A stretch of DNA of 64,000 nucleotides from Streptomyces davaonensis JCM 4913 (GCF_000349325.1 NC_020504.1:4436053-4500052); one strand, 5' to 3'; shown: positions 8,317 to 17,643, numbered from the stretch's first letter. Numbers and translations: made by a program. The notes: generated by a model from the letters alone, not told the origin.

Positions 8317-9711
8317 ATGACCGCCCCAGCCCGCCACCACGACACCCCCGACCTCTTCGCCCTCTCGGACATCCACGGCCAGGTCCTACGCCCCGGCGAG
8401 GACGACTACGCCGAAGCAGTCACCGGCTTCAACCTCGCCGCCCTGCACACCCCGGACATAGTCATCCGCGCAACAGGCCCCGACGACATCGTCACCGCCC
8501 TGCGCTGGGCATCCGCCACCAACACCCCCGTCGCCGTACAGGCCACCGGCCACGGCGCCAACTTCCCCATCAGCCACGGCCTGCTGATCAACACCGCCGG
8601 CATGACCGAGGTGACCGTCAACCCGGACGAAAACACCGCGACGATCTCCGCGGGAGCGAAATGGCGGCACGTCCTCGACGCCGCCACCCCCCACGGCCTC
8701 GCCGCCCTCAACGGCTCCTCCACCGACGCGGGCGCCATCGGCTACACCCTCGGCGGCGGCCTCCCCGTCCTGGGCCGGACGTACGGCTACGCAGCAGACA
8801 TGGTCCGCTCATTCCAGGTAGCCACACCCGACGGCACCCTGTACGAGGCAGACGCGGACCACGAAGCCGACCTCTTCTGGGCCCTACGCGGCGGGAAGGG
8901 AAACGTAGGAGTCGTCACCTCGCTGGTCACAGAGCTGCCCCGCCTGTCGAACATCCTCGGCGGCGGAATCTACTGCGCGGGCCAGGACGCCGAGCCCCTC
9001 CTACGCACCTGGGCGGACTGGACACGCACGGTACCGACGCAGATGAACAGCACCTTCAGCCTGCTGAGACTGCCCCCGTTCCCGGAGATCCCCGAGCCCT
9101 TCCGAGGGGGCTTCTGGGCCCGAGTCTGCCTGGCCTGGATCGGCGACACGGCAGAGGGCGAAAACCTCCTCGCACCGCTCCGCGCAGCCGCACCGGTAGT
9201 CGTCGACACGGTGGAGGACATGCCGTACACAGCCGTGGACCGCATCTTCCTGGACCCCCAGGACCCACTCCCCGCCCGCGAATCCTGCGCCCTGCTCCGC
9301 GAACTGCCCCCGGACGCGGTGCAGACTTTCCTCGCCGAGGTAGGACCCGACGTCCCGGACTGCCCCCTGCTGATGATCGAGATCCGGCACATGGGCGGCG
9401 CGCTCTCCCGCCCCGCCGCCATCGACGACGCGGTCTGCTCCCGTGACGCCGAGTACCTGCTGGAAGCCGTAGGAGTCCTGGCCGCACCCCCCGCGGCAGA
9501 GGCGGTGGAACACGCCACCCGCTCCCTGTACACGGCGATGTCCCCGTACGGCACCGGCCGCACCATGGTCAACCTCCACGGCACCCCGGGCAGCGCAGAG
9601 GACCGGGCCCGAGCCTGGACCCCCGAGGTCTACCAGCGCCTCCAGCAGACGAAGACCAGGTACGACCCCAAAAACCTACTGAGCCTCGGCCACACCGTTC
9701 CCCCGACATAG
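8317..9711 (+). CDS. FAD-binding oxidoreductase of the berberine-bridge-enzyme type
   Basis: 464 residues from ATG 8317 (ggagg ribosome-binding site). The FAD_binding_4 (PCMH) domain occupies about residues 40-220 with VQATGHGANF (His79 at the position of the 8-alpha-histidyl FAD link), GYTLGGGLPVLGRTYGYAAD and ALRGGKGNVGVVT. The C-terminal BBE segment YDPKNLLSLGHTV closes the protein. The Cys that forms a second covalent bond to FAD in bicovalent relatives is absent (STDAGAIGYTLGGG), so a single covalent link is expected. Such enzymes oxidise sugars, alkaloids or antibiotic intermediates; the substrate here is unknown. It sits between the convergent cobA/hemD gene and the divergent hemB with no clear pathway link. 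Confidence 0.88.
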   Translation: MTAPARHHDTPDLFALSDIHGQVLRPGEDDYAEAVTGFNLAALHTPDIVIRATGPDDIVTALRWASATNTPVAVQATGHGANFPISHGLLINTAGMTEVTVNPDENTATISAGAKWRHVLDAATPHGLAALNGSSTDAGAIGYTLGGGLPVLGRTYGYAADMVRSFQVATPDGTLYEADADHEADLFWALRGGKGNVGVVTSLVTELPRLSNILGGGIYCAGQDAEPLLRTWADWTRTVPTQMNSTFSLLRLPPFPEIPEPFRGGFWARVCLAWIGDTAEGENLLAPLRAAAPVVVDTVEDMPYTAVDRIFLDPQDPLPARESCALLRELPPDAVQTFLAEVGPDVPDCPLLMIEIRHMGGALSRPAAIDDAVCSRDAEYLLEAVGVLAAPPAAEAVEHATRSLYTAMSPYGTGRTMVNLHGTPGSAEDRARAWTPEVYQRLQQTKTRYDPKNLLSLGHTVPPT

Positions 9712-9726
9712 GTGTGGCCAAGGCTC
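9681..9726. terminator. Long bidirectional terminator hairpin overlapping a gene end
   Basis: A 16-bp stem with one mismatch (9681-9696 with 9711-9726; core ggccacacc / ggtgtggcc) encloses the stop codon of the FAD oxidoreductase and the gap before the convergent cobA/hemD gene. It can terminate from either direction. The 5' arm is coding sequence. Confidence 0.85.
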
Positions 9727-9735
9727 AAGGTCAGA

Positions 9736-11436
9736 TCACGTCGTCGAACGACGCCTCCGCGCCCCCGGCCGACGCTCACTCGGCCGAGTGACCGGATCCC
9801 CGGCCTCCACCGCCGCGTCCCGCCGCTTCGCGCCGAAGTCGGCCAGCGCCTCAGCCAGCTTGTGCACGGACGGCTCCGGAGCCATCACATCGACCCGCAG
9901 CCCGTGTTCCTCGGCGGTCTTCGCCGTGGCGGGACCGATACAGGCGATCACCGTCACGTTGTGCGGCTTACCGGCGATACCCACCAGGTTCCGGACGGTC
10001 GACGACGAGGTGAAGAGGACCGCGTCGAAGCCACCGCCCTTGATCGCCTCCCGCGTCTCCGCCGGCGGCGGCGACGCCCGCACGGTCCGGTAGGCCGTGA
10101 CGTCGTCCACCTCCCACCCGAGCTCGATCAGCCCGGCGACCAGCGTCTCCGTGGCGATGTCCGCCCGCGGCAGGAACACCCGGTCGATCGGGTCGAAGAC
10201 GGGGTCGTACGGCGGCCAGTCCTCCAGCAGACCCGCGGCCGACTGCTCGCCCGACGGCACGAGATCCGGCTTCACACCGAACGCGATCAGCGCCTTCGCC
10301 GTCTGCTCGCCCACCGCGGCGACCTTGATACCGGCGAACGCCCGCGCGTCGAGCCCGTACTCCTCGAACTTCTCGCGCACCGCCTTGACCGCGTTCACCG
10401 AGGTGAAGGCGATCCATTCGTAGCGGCCGGTCACCAGGCCCTTGACCGCGCGCTCCATCTGCTGCGGCGTCCGCGGCGGCTCGACGGCGATCGTCGGCAC
10501 CTCGTGCGGAACCGCCCCGTACGACCGAAGCTGGTCGGAGAGCGAAGCCGCCTGCTCCTTGGTGCGCGGCACCAGCACCCGCCACCCGAAGAGCGGCTTG
10601 GACTCGAACCACGACAGCTGCTCACGCTGAGCCGCCGCGGACCGCTCACCGACCACGGCTATCACCGGCCGCCCGCCTTCCGGCGAGGGCAGCACCTTGG
10701 CCTGCTTCAGCGTCTGCGCGATGGTGCCGAGCGTCGCGGTCCAGGTCCGCTGACGCGTGGTCGTACCGGCGACGGTGACCGTCATCGGGGTGTCCGGCTT
10801 ACGACCGGCGGCCACCAGCTCACCGGCCGCAGCGCCCACGGAGTCGAGCGTCGTCGTGACGACGACCGTCCCGTCCGAGGCACCGACCTCCGTCCAGCAC
10901 CGGTCCGACGCCGTCCGCGCGTCCACGAACCGCACATCCGCGCCGTGCGCGTCGCGCAGCGGCACACCGGCGTACGCGGGCACACCGACCGCGGCCGCGA
11001 CACCGGGGACCACCTCGAAAGGCACCCCGGCCGCGGCGCACGCCAGCATCTCCTCGGCGGCGTACGTGTCGAGCCCGGGGTCCCCGGACACCGCACGCAC
11101 GACCCGCCTGCCGCCCCGCGCGGCCTCCATGACAAGATGTGCCGCATCCCGCACAGCGGGTGCACCAGCGGTTGTTGACGCGCCGTCAACAACCGCCAGC
11201 TGAGGCGTGCCTGTGCCCGGACCCGGCTCCGCAGAGGGATCCGTGTTCACGACGGCGACGCCTGTCCTGGCGTGGACGCGGACGACGTCGAGCACCTCGT
11301 GCTCGGCGACGAGAACATCCGCGTTCGCCAGCGCCTCAACGGCGCGCAGAGTCAGCAGTCCCGGATCCCCGGGTCCGGCACCCAGGAAGGTGACGTGCCC
11401 GTGTTCAAGGCCGGCGGGAAGGGTGGTGGGGCTCAC
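9736..11436 (-). CDS. cobA-hemD: Bifunctional uroporphyrinogen-III C-methyltransferase / uroporphyrinogen-III synthase
   Basis: 566 residues, a natural fusion of two pathway enzymes. Residues about 13-255 are the SUMT (CobA/CysG-type) methylase with the signature GAGPGDPGLLTLRAVEAL and AVSGDPG; they make precorrin-2 on the way to sirohaem and B12. Residues about 290-545 are HemD, which closes and inverts hydroxymethylbilane to uroporphyrinogen III (WIAFTSVNAVKAV, VAAVGEQTAKAL, FTSSSTVRNL). The basic Arg-rich C-terminal tail is typical of Streptomyces. It starts in a 4-base overlap with hemC and is last in the rex operon. Such fusions are known in actinobacteria. Confidence 0.94.
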   Translation of the reverse strand: MSPTTLPAGLEHGHVTFLGAGPGDPGLLTLRAVEALANADVLVAEHEVLDVVRVHARTGVAVVNTDPSAEPGPGTGTPQLAVVDGASTTAGAPAVRDAAHLVMEAARGGRRVVRAVSGDPGLDTYAAEEMLACAAAGVPFEVVPGVAAAVGVPAYAGVPLRDAHGADVRFVDARTASDRCWTEVGASDGTVVVTTTLDSVGAAAGELVAAGRKPDTPMTVTVAGTTTRQRTWTATLGTIAQTLKQAKVLPSPEGGRPVIAVVGERSAAAQREQLSWFESKPLFGWRVLVPRTKEQAASLSDQLRSYGAVPHEVPTIAVEPPRTPQQMERAVKGLVTGRYEWIAFTSVNAVKAVREKFEEYGLDARAFAGIKVAAVGEQTAKALIAFGVKPDLVPSGEQSAAGLLEDWPPYDPVFDPIDRVFLPRADIATETLVAGLIELGWEVDDVTAYRTVRASPPPAETREAIKGGGFDAVLFTSSSTVRNLVGIAGKPHNVTVIACIGPATAKTAEEHGLRVDVMAPEPSVHKLAEALADFGAKRRDAAVEAGDPVTRPSERRPGARRRRSTT

Positions 11437-12392
11437 TGTGCTCGCTCCCCCATCAGACCGGCCGCGCCCTGCGCAAGCATCTCGGCGGCGAGTTCGCGAC
11501 CGAGTGCCAGCGCCTGCTCGTGCGTCTCGGGCACGGGACCGGTGGTGGACAGCTGCACCGTGCGGGTGCCGTCGGTCGTGCCGACGACGCCGCGCAGGCG
11601 CATTTCCTTGACAATCTGCCCGTCAGTCAAAAGGTCGGCCAACGCGCCCACGGGGGCGGAGCAGCCGGCCTCCAGGGCGGCGAGCAGTGACCGCTCGGCG
11701 GTGACGGCGACCCGGGTGAAGGGGTCGTCGAGCTCACCGAGCGCGGCGATGAGGTCCGCGTTGTCCGCGGTGCACTCGATCGCCAGGGCCCCCTGGCCGG
11801 GGGCGGGCAAAACCGTGTCGACCGACAGGAAGTCGGTCACCTCGTCGATGCGACCGATCCGGTTCAGTCCGGCGGCGGCCAGCACGACCGCATCGAGCTC
11901 ACCATCGTGCACGTACCGGATCCGCGTGTCGACGTTCCCGCGGATCGCAACCGTCTCGATATCGAGGCCGTGCGCGCGGGCGTACGCGTTCAGCTGCGCC
12001 ATGCGGCGCGGCGAACCGGTACCGATGCGCGCCCCGCGCGGCAGGTCGGTGAACTTCAGCGCGTCCCGGGCGACGATCACGTCGCGCGGGTCCTCGCGCA
12101 GCGGAATGGCGGCCAGCGCCAGCTCCTCGGGCTGCGTGGTCGGCAGGTCCTTCAGCGAGTGCACGGCGAAGTCGACCTCGCCGCGCACCAGCGCGTCGCG
12201 CAGCGCGGTCACGAACACACCCGTGCCGCCGATCTGCGCGAGGTGCTCCCGCGATACATCCCCGTACGTGGTGATCTCGACGAGCTCGACGGGCCGTCCG
12301 GTCACCTGGCTCACGGCGTCCGCCACCTGCCCGGACTGGGCCATGGCGAGCTTGCTCCGCCGAGTCCCGAGCCGTAGTGCCTTGTCGTTCAT
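11433..12392 (-). CDS. hemC: Porphobilinogen deaminase (hydroxymethylbilane synthase)
   Basis: 319 residues. It joins four porphobilinogen units head to tail on a dipyrromethane cofactor. Seen: LGTRRSKLAMAQ at the N-terminus, FVHSLKDLPT-like AVHSLKDLPTT, RIGTGSPRRMAQL, the catalytic Asp loop LPAPGQGALAIE, and Cys244 in LEAGCSAPVGA that carries the cofactor. The gene overlaps hemA upstream and cobA-hemD downstream by four bases each, so translation is coupled along the operon. Confidence 0.96.
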   Translation of the reverse strand: MNDKALRLGTRRSKLAMAQSGQVADAVSQVTGRPVELVEITTYGDVSREHLAQIGGTGVFVTALRDALVRGEVDFAVHSLKDLPTTQPEELALAAIPLREDPRDVIVARDALKFTDLPRGARIGTGSPRRMAQLNAYARAHGLDIETVAIRGNVDTRIRYVHDGELDAVVLAAAGLNRIGRIDEVTDFLSVDTVLPAPGQGALAIECTADNADLIAALGELDDPFTRVAVTAERSLLAALEAGCSAPVGALADLLTDGQIVKEMRLRGVVGTTDGTRTVQLSTTGPVPETHEQALALGRELAAEMLAQGAAGLMGERAQ

Positions 12393-14086
12393 GCCGGCCC
12401 TCGGTTCTGGTCGTGCTTCTCTGTGCTGTCCTCGGCCCGGGAGACGGCGGCCACCGTCTCGGGGTCGAGGTCGAACAGGGTCCGCAGCGCGTCCGCGTAC
12501 CCGGCGCCGCCGGGTTCGGCCGCGAGCTGCTTGACCCGTACGGTCGGCGCGTGCAGGAGCTTGTCCACGACGCGCTTCACGGTCTGGGTGATCTCGCTGC
12601 GGTGCTTGTCGTCAAGACCCGGCAGCCGCCCTTCGAGCCGGGCGATCTCACCGGCGACGACATCGGCGGCCATGGTCCGCAGCGCGACCACGGTGGGCGT
12701 GATGTGCGCGGCCCGAAGCGCCGCGCCGAAGGCGGCGACCTCGTCGGAGACGATCCGCCGCACCTGGTCGACGTCGGCGGCCATGGGAGCGTCGGCGGAA
12801 GCCTCGGCCAACGACTCGATGTCCACGAGCCGAACCCCGCCGAGCCGATGCACGGCGGCGTCGATGTCCCGAGGCATGGCGAGATCGAGCAGATAGAGCA
12901 CGGGCTCCGGCCGCGGCACCTCGACAACCGCCTCAGGCTTACGCCGCTCAGGAATCCGCCCGACGGTGGCAACAGCGGCAGCGAGCGCGGCGATGGCCTC
13001 GGTCTCGTCGGCAGGGCTGTACGGCCGAGGAATCCCGTTGTCGACCCAGGCGGCGTGCTGCTCAAGCGTGGCCGCGTCCATACCGGCGACGGCTGCCTCA
13101 CCCATCACGGAGAAGCCGGGCTGGATGGAAGTGAGGTCCAGCGGACAGTTCTCTTCGTTGGCAGAGCCTGCGGGCAGTCGTGCCGCTTGGGCGGCCCCCG
13201 CAACCACAGAGGGCGGCGCCGCGTAAGCGCCGGGCTGCGCAATCGCCCCACGGCCCTTCAGCGCCGCCGCGATCATCTCGGACCCCAGTACAAGCCCCGT
13301 GGCCCCCGTACAGGAAACCGCCACATCGGCACGTGTCAGTTCATCCCGCACCGCGTCCATGGACACCGCACGGGCCACCCCGCCCGTACCGCCCTCGTTG
13401 AGGATCTCCACAAGCCGCTCGGCCCGATCAGCCGTACGGTTGGCGATCACGACCTCCGCGACCCCCGCCCGCACCAGCGTCGCGGCAGCCAGCGAGGACA
13501 TCGACCCGGCGCCGATGACGAGCGCGGACTTCCCACGCGCCCAGTCCTGCACAGCCGTACCACCGGAGAGCTGCTCAAGCCCGAAGGTGACCAGCGACTG
13601 GCCGGCCCGGTCGATCCCGGTCTCGGAGTGCGCCCGCTTGCCGACCCGCAGAGCCTGCTGGAAGAGGTCGTTCAGCAGCCGCCCGGCGGTGTGCAGATCC
13701 TGCGCCCGGGCCAGGGAGTCCTTGATCTGCCCGAGGATCTGGCCTTCGCCGACGACCATCGAGTCCAGACCGCAGGCCACCGAGAACAGGTGGTGGACGG
13801 CCCGGTCCTCGTAATGGACGTACAAGTAAGGCGTCAGCTCATCGAGCCCCACCCCGCTGTGCTGAGCCAGCAGCGTCGACAGCTCGGCGACACCGGCATG
13901 GAACTTGTCCACGTCGGCGTACAGCTCGATCCGGTTGCAGGTCGCGAGCACCGCGGCCTCGCCGGCCGGCTCCGCCGCGACGGTGTCCTGAAGCAGCTTG
14001 ATCTGCGCGTCCGCGCTCAGCGCGGCCCGCTCCAGCACGCTCACCGGAGCGCTGCGGTGGCTCAGTCCTACGACGAGAAGACTCAT
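12389..14086 (-). CDS. hemA: Glutamyl-tRNA reductase
   Basis: 565 residues. It reduces Glu-tRNA to glutamate-1-semialdehyde with NADPH, the entry point of tetrapyrrole synthesis in the C5 pathway. Seen: LSHRSAPVSVLER, the catalytic Cys50 in LATCNRIELYADV, VGEGQILGQIKDSL, and the nucleotide-binding ALVIGAGSMSSLAA. It is about 140 residues longer than the E. coli enzyme because of an insertion between about 295 and 410 rich in Ala/Pro, as in other Streptomyces. The C-terminal dimerisation domain is intact. It is coupled to rex by a 4-base overlap and therefore under Rex control. Confidence 0.96.
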   Translation of the reverse strand: MSLLVVGLSHRSAPVSVLERAALSADAQIKLLQDTVAAEPAGEAAVLATCNRIELYADVDKFHAGVAELSTLLAQHSGVGLDELTPYLYVHYEDRAVHHLFSVACGLDSMVVGEGQILGQIKDSLARAQDLHTAGRLLNDLFQQALRVGKRAHSETGIDRAGQSLVTFGLEQLSGGTAVQDWARGKSALVIGAGSMSSLAAATLVRAGVAEVVIANRTADRAERLVEILNEGGTGGVARAVSMDAVRDELTRADVAVSCTGATGLVLGSEMIAAALKGRGAIAQPGAYAAPPSVVAGAAQAARLPAGSANEENCPLDLTSIQPGFSVMGEAAVAGMDAATLEQHAAWVDNGIPRPYSPADETEAIAALAAAVATVGRIPERRKPEAVVEVPRPEPVLYLLDLAMPRDIDAAVHRLGGVRLVDIESLAEASADAPMAADVDQVRRIVSDEVAAFGAALRAAHITPTVVALRTMAADVVAGEIARLEGRLPGLDDKHRSEITQTVKRVVDKLLHAPTVRVKQLAAEPGGAGYADALRTLFDLDPETVAAVSRAEDSTEKHDQNRGPA

Positions 14087-14847
14087 GCCGGCATCACGGC
14101 GGGTACGTCCCCGTCGGGTCCCTTGTCGCCGGAGTCACCGCGCACCGCGGGCACCGCACCGGCGCCCTCGTTGGCCGCGGCCTCCTCGCCGGCCTTGCGC
14201 TGCTCGTGGAAGGCGAGGATCTGAAGCTCGATGGAGAGATCGACCTTGCGCACGTCCACGCCGTCCGGGACGGTCAGCACGGTCGGCGCGAAGTTCAGGA
14301 TGGACGTGACCCCGGCGGCCACCAGCCGGTCGCACACCTGCTGCGCGGCACCGGCCGGGGTGGCGATGACGCCGATGGACACGCCGTTGTCCTCGATGAT
14401 CTTCTCGAGGTCGTCGGTGTGCTGCACGGGGATCCCGGCGACAGGCTTTCCGGCCATTGCGGGATCGGCGTCGATCAGCGCCGCGACCCGGAAACCACGG
14501 GACGCGAACCCGCCGTAGTTGGCCAGCGCGGCGCCGAGGTTACCGATTCCTACGATCACAACCGGCCAGTCCTGGGTCAGCCCCAGTTCGCGGGAGATCT
14601 GGTACACGAGATACTCGACGTCGTACCCCACACCGCGCGTCCCGTAGGAGCCGAGGTAGGAGAAGTCCTTGCGCAGCTTGGCGGAGTTGACCCCCGCCGC
14701 GGCCGCGAGCTCCTCGGAGGAGACCGTGGGTACCGAGCGCTCCGACAGTGCGGTCAGCGCGCGGAGGTACAGCGGAAGCCTGGCGACGGTGGCCTCGGGA
14801 ATCCCTCGGCTACGGGTCGCCGGTCGGTGAGTTCGGCCAGTTGCCAC
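14083..14847 (-). CDS. rex: Redox-sensing transcriptional repressor Rex
   Basis: 254 residues from GTG 14847, chosen because aggag lies just upstream and because it gives the conserved start (M)ATGRTHRPATRSRGIPEATVARLPLYLRAL. The N-terminal winged helix (about 20-75, with ELAAAAGVNSAKLRKDFSYLG) binds DNA. The Rossmann domain (VIVGIGNLGAALANY, about 98-110) binds NADH, which releases the protein from its operator when the NADH/NAD+ ratio rises under oxygen limitation. In S. coelicolor Rex controls respiratory genes and its own rex-hemACD operon; the same gene order and an operator are present here. Confidence 0.97.
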   Translation of the reverse strand: MATGRTHRPATRSRGIPEATVARLPLYLRALTALSERSVPTVSSEELAAAAGVNSAKLRKDFSYLGSYGTRGVGYDVEYLVYQISRELGLTQDWPVVIVGIGNLGAALANYGGFASRGFRVAALIDADPAMAGKPVAGIPVQHTDDLEKIIEDNGVSIGVIATPAGAAQQVCDRLVAAGVTSILNFAPTVLTVPDGVDVRKVDLSIELQILAFHEQRKAGEEAAANEGAGAVPAVRGDSGDKGPDGDVPAVMPA

Positions 14848-14922
14848 GGTGCTCCTGCGGGTAGAGCGGGGCTGTGGGCGGTCGTACGTCCCCAGACCGC
14901 CCCGTCGAAAGCAGGCTATGTC

Positions 14923-14942
14923 TTTGTGAACGCGTGCACAAA
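14923..14942. promoter_or_regulatory. Rex operator (ROP) upstream of rex
   Basis: The near-perfect palindrome TTTGTGAACGCGTGCACAAA (one mismatch between the arms) lies about 75 bases upstream of the rex start. It matches the Rex operator consensus TGTGAAC-N4-GTTCACA closely. It implies autoregulation of rex-hemA-hemC-cobA/hemD by NADH/NAD+ balance. Confidence 0.85.
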
Positions 14943-15082
14943 GATGGTGTCCGATTTGCCCGGCCAACGTGACCGGGGTCACGCGCGTCTCTCCTGGAGG
15001 CAAAACCGCACACTTCCCTCGTCAATCCCGCCCCCAAGACCACTTCACCATCGATCCTAAGCGACCGGCCGGACCAGTTGTA

Positions 15083-15370
15083 CTAGTCGGTCAGTGCCCG
15101 GCGAAGGCGGTCCTCGTTCACCCGCCAGAAGGTGTGCTGCTCCCCGTCGACGAGCACCACGGGGATCTGTTCCCAGTACTCGTCGTGGAGTTGGCGGTCC
15201 TCGGTGATGTCCTTCTGCTCCCAGGGGACCCCGAGATCGGCGCAGACCTTCTCGATGACGATCTGTGCGTCATCACACAGATGACAGCCCGGCTTGCGGA
15301 TGAGGGTGACGAGCCGCTCCTGGGGCGCCCTGGCCCCGCTGCGGCGGAAGAGGGGAGTCATGTCGGCCAT
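15083..15370 (-). CDS. Glutaredoxin-like protein
   Basis: 95 residues from ATG 15370; ATG 15361 (three residues shorter) is equally possible. A thioredoxin fold with the dithiol motif C29-H-L-C32 in LIRKPGCHLCDDAQ, then IPVVLVDGEQ with the cis-Pro, and FWRVNEDRLRRAL. It belongs to the short glutaredoxin-like group (DUF836/Glrx-like) found next to rex or HAD genes in actinobacteria. Its electron donor is not known; Streptomyces uses mycothiol rather than glutathione, so a mycoredoxin-like role is possible. It shares the upstream region with the divergent HAD phosphatase gene. Confidence 0.8.
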   Translation of the reverse strand: MADMTPLFRRSGARAPQERLVTLIRKPGCHLCDDAQIVIEKVCADLGVPWEQKDITEDRQLHDEYWEQIPVVLVDGEQHTFWRVNEDRLRRALTD

Positions 15371-15521
15371 TCTCGCCCGACGGGCGGCCGGGCGGACCCG
15401 CGTAAAACCGTCGGAGAACACGCTGACCGGATCAGTTCTTTAACGACACGGTCGCGGAGAGTTCACAGCCTTCAAACCTCTCGACTCCGGAAGCACCGAA
15501 CAAACTGGCTATGCTCACGCC

Positions 15522-16436
15522 ATGGCCGCTCTCGGATGGCTCACCCCTCGTAGGCGCTCCGCCACGGCGCGGAGCGTGTTGGCAGGCGAGGCCTCGGCGG
15601 AGGCCGCGCGCAAGTCGGTCCCCGACACAGTGCCGGAGGAGGAACCGGAGTTCCCGGTGCTCGGGGACGACAAGGCAGCCGCGTTCTTCGACCTGGACAA
15701 CACCGTGATGCAGGGCGCCGCGCTGTTCCACTTCGGCCGGGGCCTGTACAAGCGGAAGTTCTTCGAGACCCGCGACCTGGCCAAGTTCGCCTGGCAGCAG
15801 GCGTGGTTCCGGCTCGCCGGGGTCGAGGATCCGGAACACATGCAGGAGGCCCGGGACTCCGCGCTGTCGATCGTGAAGGGGCATCGGGTCTCCGAGCTCC
15901 AGTCGATCGGCGAGGAGATCTACGACGAGTACATGGCGGAGCGGATCTGGCCGGGCACCCGGGCGCTGGCCCAGGCTCACCTGGACGCGGGCCAGAAGGT
16001 GTGGCTGGTGACGGCGGCGCCGGTGGAGATCGCGCAGGTGATCGCGCGGCGACTGGGGCTGACCGGTGCGCTGGGCACGGTCGCCGAGTCGGTGGACGGC
16101 GTCTACACGGGCAAGCTGGTCGGCGAACCGCTGCACGGCCCGGCCAAGGCGGAGGCGGTGCGCGCCCTCGCGTCGGCGGAGGGCCTGGACCTGACCCGCT
16201 GCGCGGCGTACAGCGACAGCCACAACGACATCCCGATGCTGTCCCTGGTGGGCCACCCCTACGCGATCAACCCGGACACCAAGCTCCGCAAGCACGCCCG
16301 TCAACTGGACTGGCGGCTGCGCGACTACCGCACCGGCCGCAAGGCGGCGAAGGTCGGCATCCCGGCCGCGGCGGGCGTCGGCGCGGTGGCCGGTGGTACG
16401 GCGGCGGCGATCGCCCTGTCCCGCCGCAAGCGGTAG
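15522..16436 (+). CDS. HAD-IB family hydrolase (SerB-like) with C-terminal membrane anchor
   Basis: 304 residues. The haloacid dehalogenase motifs are all present: motif I FFDLDNTV with nucleophile Asp57 and Asp59, motif II VTAAP, the motif III Lys (HGPAKAEAV) and motif IV YSDSHNDIPML. This is the HAD-IB group that includes phosphoserine phosphatase and small-molecule phosphatases. About 45 residues precede the domain, and a single Ala/Val/Gly-rich hydrophobic segment (about 280-300) followed by RRKR ends it, so it is probably tethered to the membrane inner face. The gene is conserved upstream of bldN in Streptomyces; substrate unknown. Confidence 0.85.
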   Translation: MAALGWLTPRRRSATARSVLAGEASAEAARKSVPDTVPEEEPEFPVLGDDKAAAFFDLDNTVMQGAALFHFGRGLYKRKFFETRDLAKFAWQQAWFRLAGVEDPEHMQEARDSALSIVKGHRVSELQSIGEEIYDEYMAERIWPGTRALAQAHLDAGQKVWLVTAAPVEIAQVIARRLGLTGALGTVAESVDGVYTGKLVGEPLHGPAKAEAVRALASAEGLDLTRCAAYSDSHNDIPMLSLVGHPYAINPDTKLRKHARQLDWRLRDYRTGRKAAKVGIPAAAGVGAVAGGTAAAIALSRRKR

Positions 16437-16795
16437 TTCGCGGTCCAGCTCCGTACAGCTCTGATCAACAGCGGCCCACGCCGGGCGAACACGGCCAATC
16501 ACGGTGTCGTACCCGCACAACGCCCTGTCCAGTCACCTTGGCTGCACACGGCCACAACACGCCCTGGACCCGGCCGAAAGCCGATCGTTTTTGATCAACA
16601 AGTGGTCACTGTGCGGCACTTGATCGGACGTCAATCGGTTACAGAAGCGACGTAATCGATGATTTGAGCAACTGGGTGTAGCAGCGCCTGCACGAAGCGT
16701 TATTCTCCTCAGACGCAAACCGGTACCCCTCCGTCGCTACGACGGGTGAACGGTCCCGCACTGCACGTGATGGAAGCTCTGCCTCTGGGAGTCCC
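16437..16795 (+). promoter_or_regulatory. bldN upstream regulatory region
   Basis: A 359-base gene-free stretch ahead of bldN. It contains two copies of tgatcaaca (near 16463 and 16591) and the imperfect palindrome TTAC-N9-GTAA at 16639-16655. In S. coelicolor the bldN promoter is a direct BldD target, and this palindrome resembles BldD boxes, so it is the best candidate operator here; the assignment is tentative. No gene, tRNA or terminator is seen. Confidence 0.4.
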
Positions 16796-17569
16796 GTGTA
16801 CCCACACGTCGGGGTTGACGCCTCGGGCCTGGCTACGCTGCGCGCAACGGTCCAAGACCTGTTGCGCGGCTTCGTCCCCACCGCGTACGCCGTCCCCGCA
16901 CTCGCCGTAGCCGCCGCCCCCGTCGGCCCTTGCTACGCGCTCGCCGACGGCGGTGCCGCCGTCGGCAGACGGGGGCGCTCGGCCGGTGCCACGACCACCC
17001 GGCGCCCGGCCGCGGACAGCGACAGCGCCCGCATGATGGATCTCGTGGAGCGCGCACAGGCCGGCGAGGCCGACGCCTTCGGGCGGCTCTACGACCAGTA
17101 CAGCGACACCGTCTATCGGTACATCTATTACCGGGTCGGAGGTAAGGCCACCGCCGAGGACCTCACCAGCGAGACCTTTCTGCGGGCCCTGCGCCGGATC
17201 GGCACCTTCACCTGGCAGGGCCGGGACTTCGGCGCCTGGCTCGTCACCATCGCCCGCAATCTTGTCGCCGACCACTTCAAGTCCAGCCGCTTCCGGCTGG
17301 AGGTCACCACCGGCGAGATGCTCGACGCCAACGAGGTCGAGCGCTCCCCCGAGGACTCGGTGCTGGAGTCGCTCTCCAACGCCGCCCTGCTCGACGCCGT
17401 ACGACGGCTCAACCCGCAGCAGCAGGAGTGCGTCACGCTCCGCTTCCTCCAGGGTCTGTCCGTCGCCGAGACCGCCCGCGTGATGGGCAAGAACGAGGGC
17501 GCCATCAAAACGCTCCAGTACCGGGCCGTGCGCACCCTAGCCCGGCTCCTGCCGGACGACGCCCGCTGA
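16796..17569 (+). CDS. bldN: Developmental ECF sigma factor BldN with N-terminal pro-sequence
   Basis: 257 residues from GTG 16796 (ggga ribosome-binding site). It has an N-terminal extension of about 80 residues (VGVDASGLATLRATVQDLLRGFVPTAYAVPAL...), then sigma region 2 (about 81-155, DAFGRLYDQYSDTVYRYIYYRV and AEDLTSETFLRAL) and region 4 (about 195-252, LNPQQQECVTLRFLQGLSVAETARVMGKNEGAIKTLQYRAV). The extension is the hallmark of BldN, which is made as a proprotein and processed. The sigma factor drives chaplin and rodlin genes and aerial mycelium formation. The next gene is its anti-sigma factor RsbN. Identification is strong because both extension and neighbour match. Confidence 0.96.
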   Translation: MYPHVGVDASGLATLRATVQDLLRGFVPTAYAVPALAVAAAPVGPCYALADGGAAVGRRGRSAGATTTRRPAADSDSARMMDLVERAQAGEADAFGRLYDQYSDTVYRYIYYRVGGKATAEDLTSETFLRALRRIGTFTWQGRDFGAWLVTIARNLVADHFKSSRFRLEVTTGEMLDANEVERSPEDSVLESLSNAALLDAVRRLNPQQQECVTLRFLQGLSVAETARVMGKNEGAIKTLQYRAVRTLARLLPDDAR

Positions 17570-17643
17570 CCGCCCACGCTCGGTAGCGTTCAACTCGCTG
17601 TCCGTGAAAGTCCGTTGACTCCCCGATCCGATCATCCGCCGTC

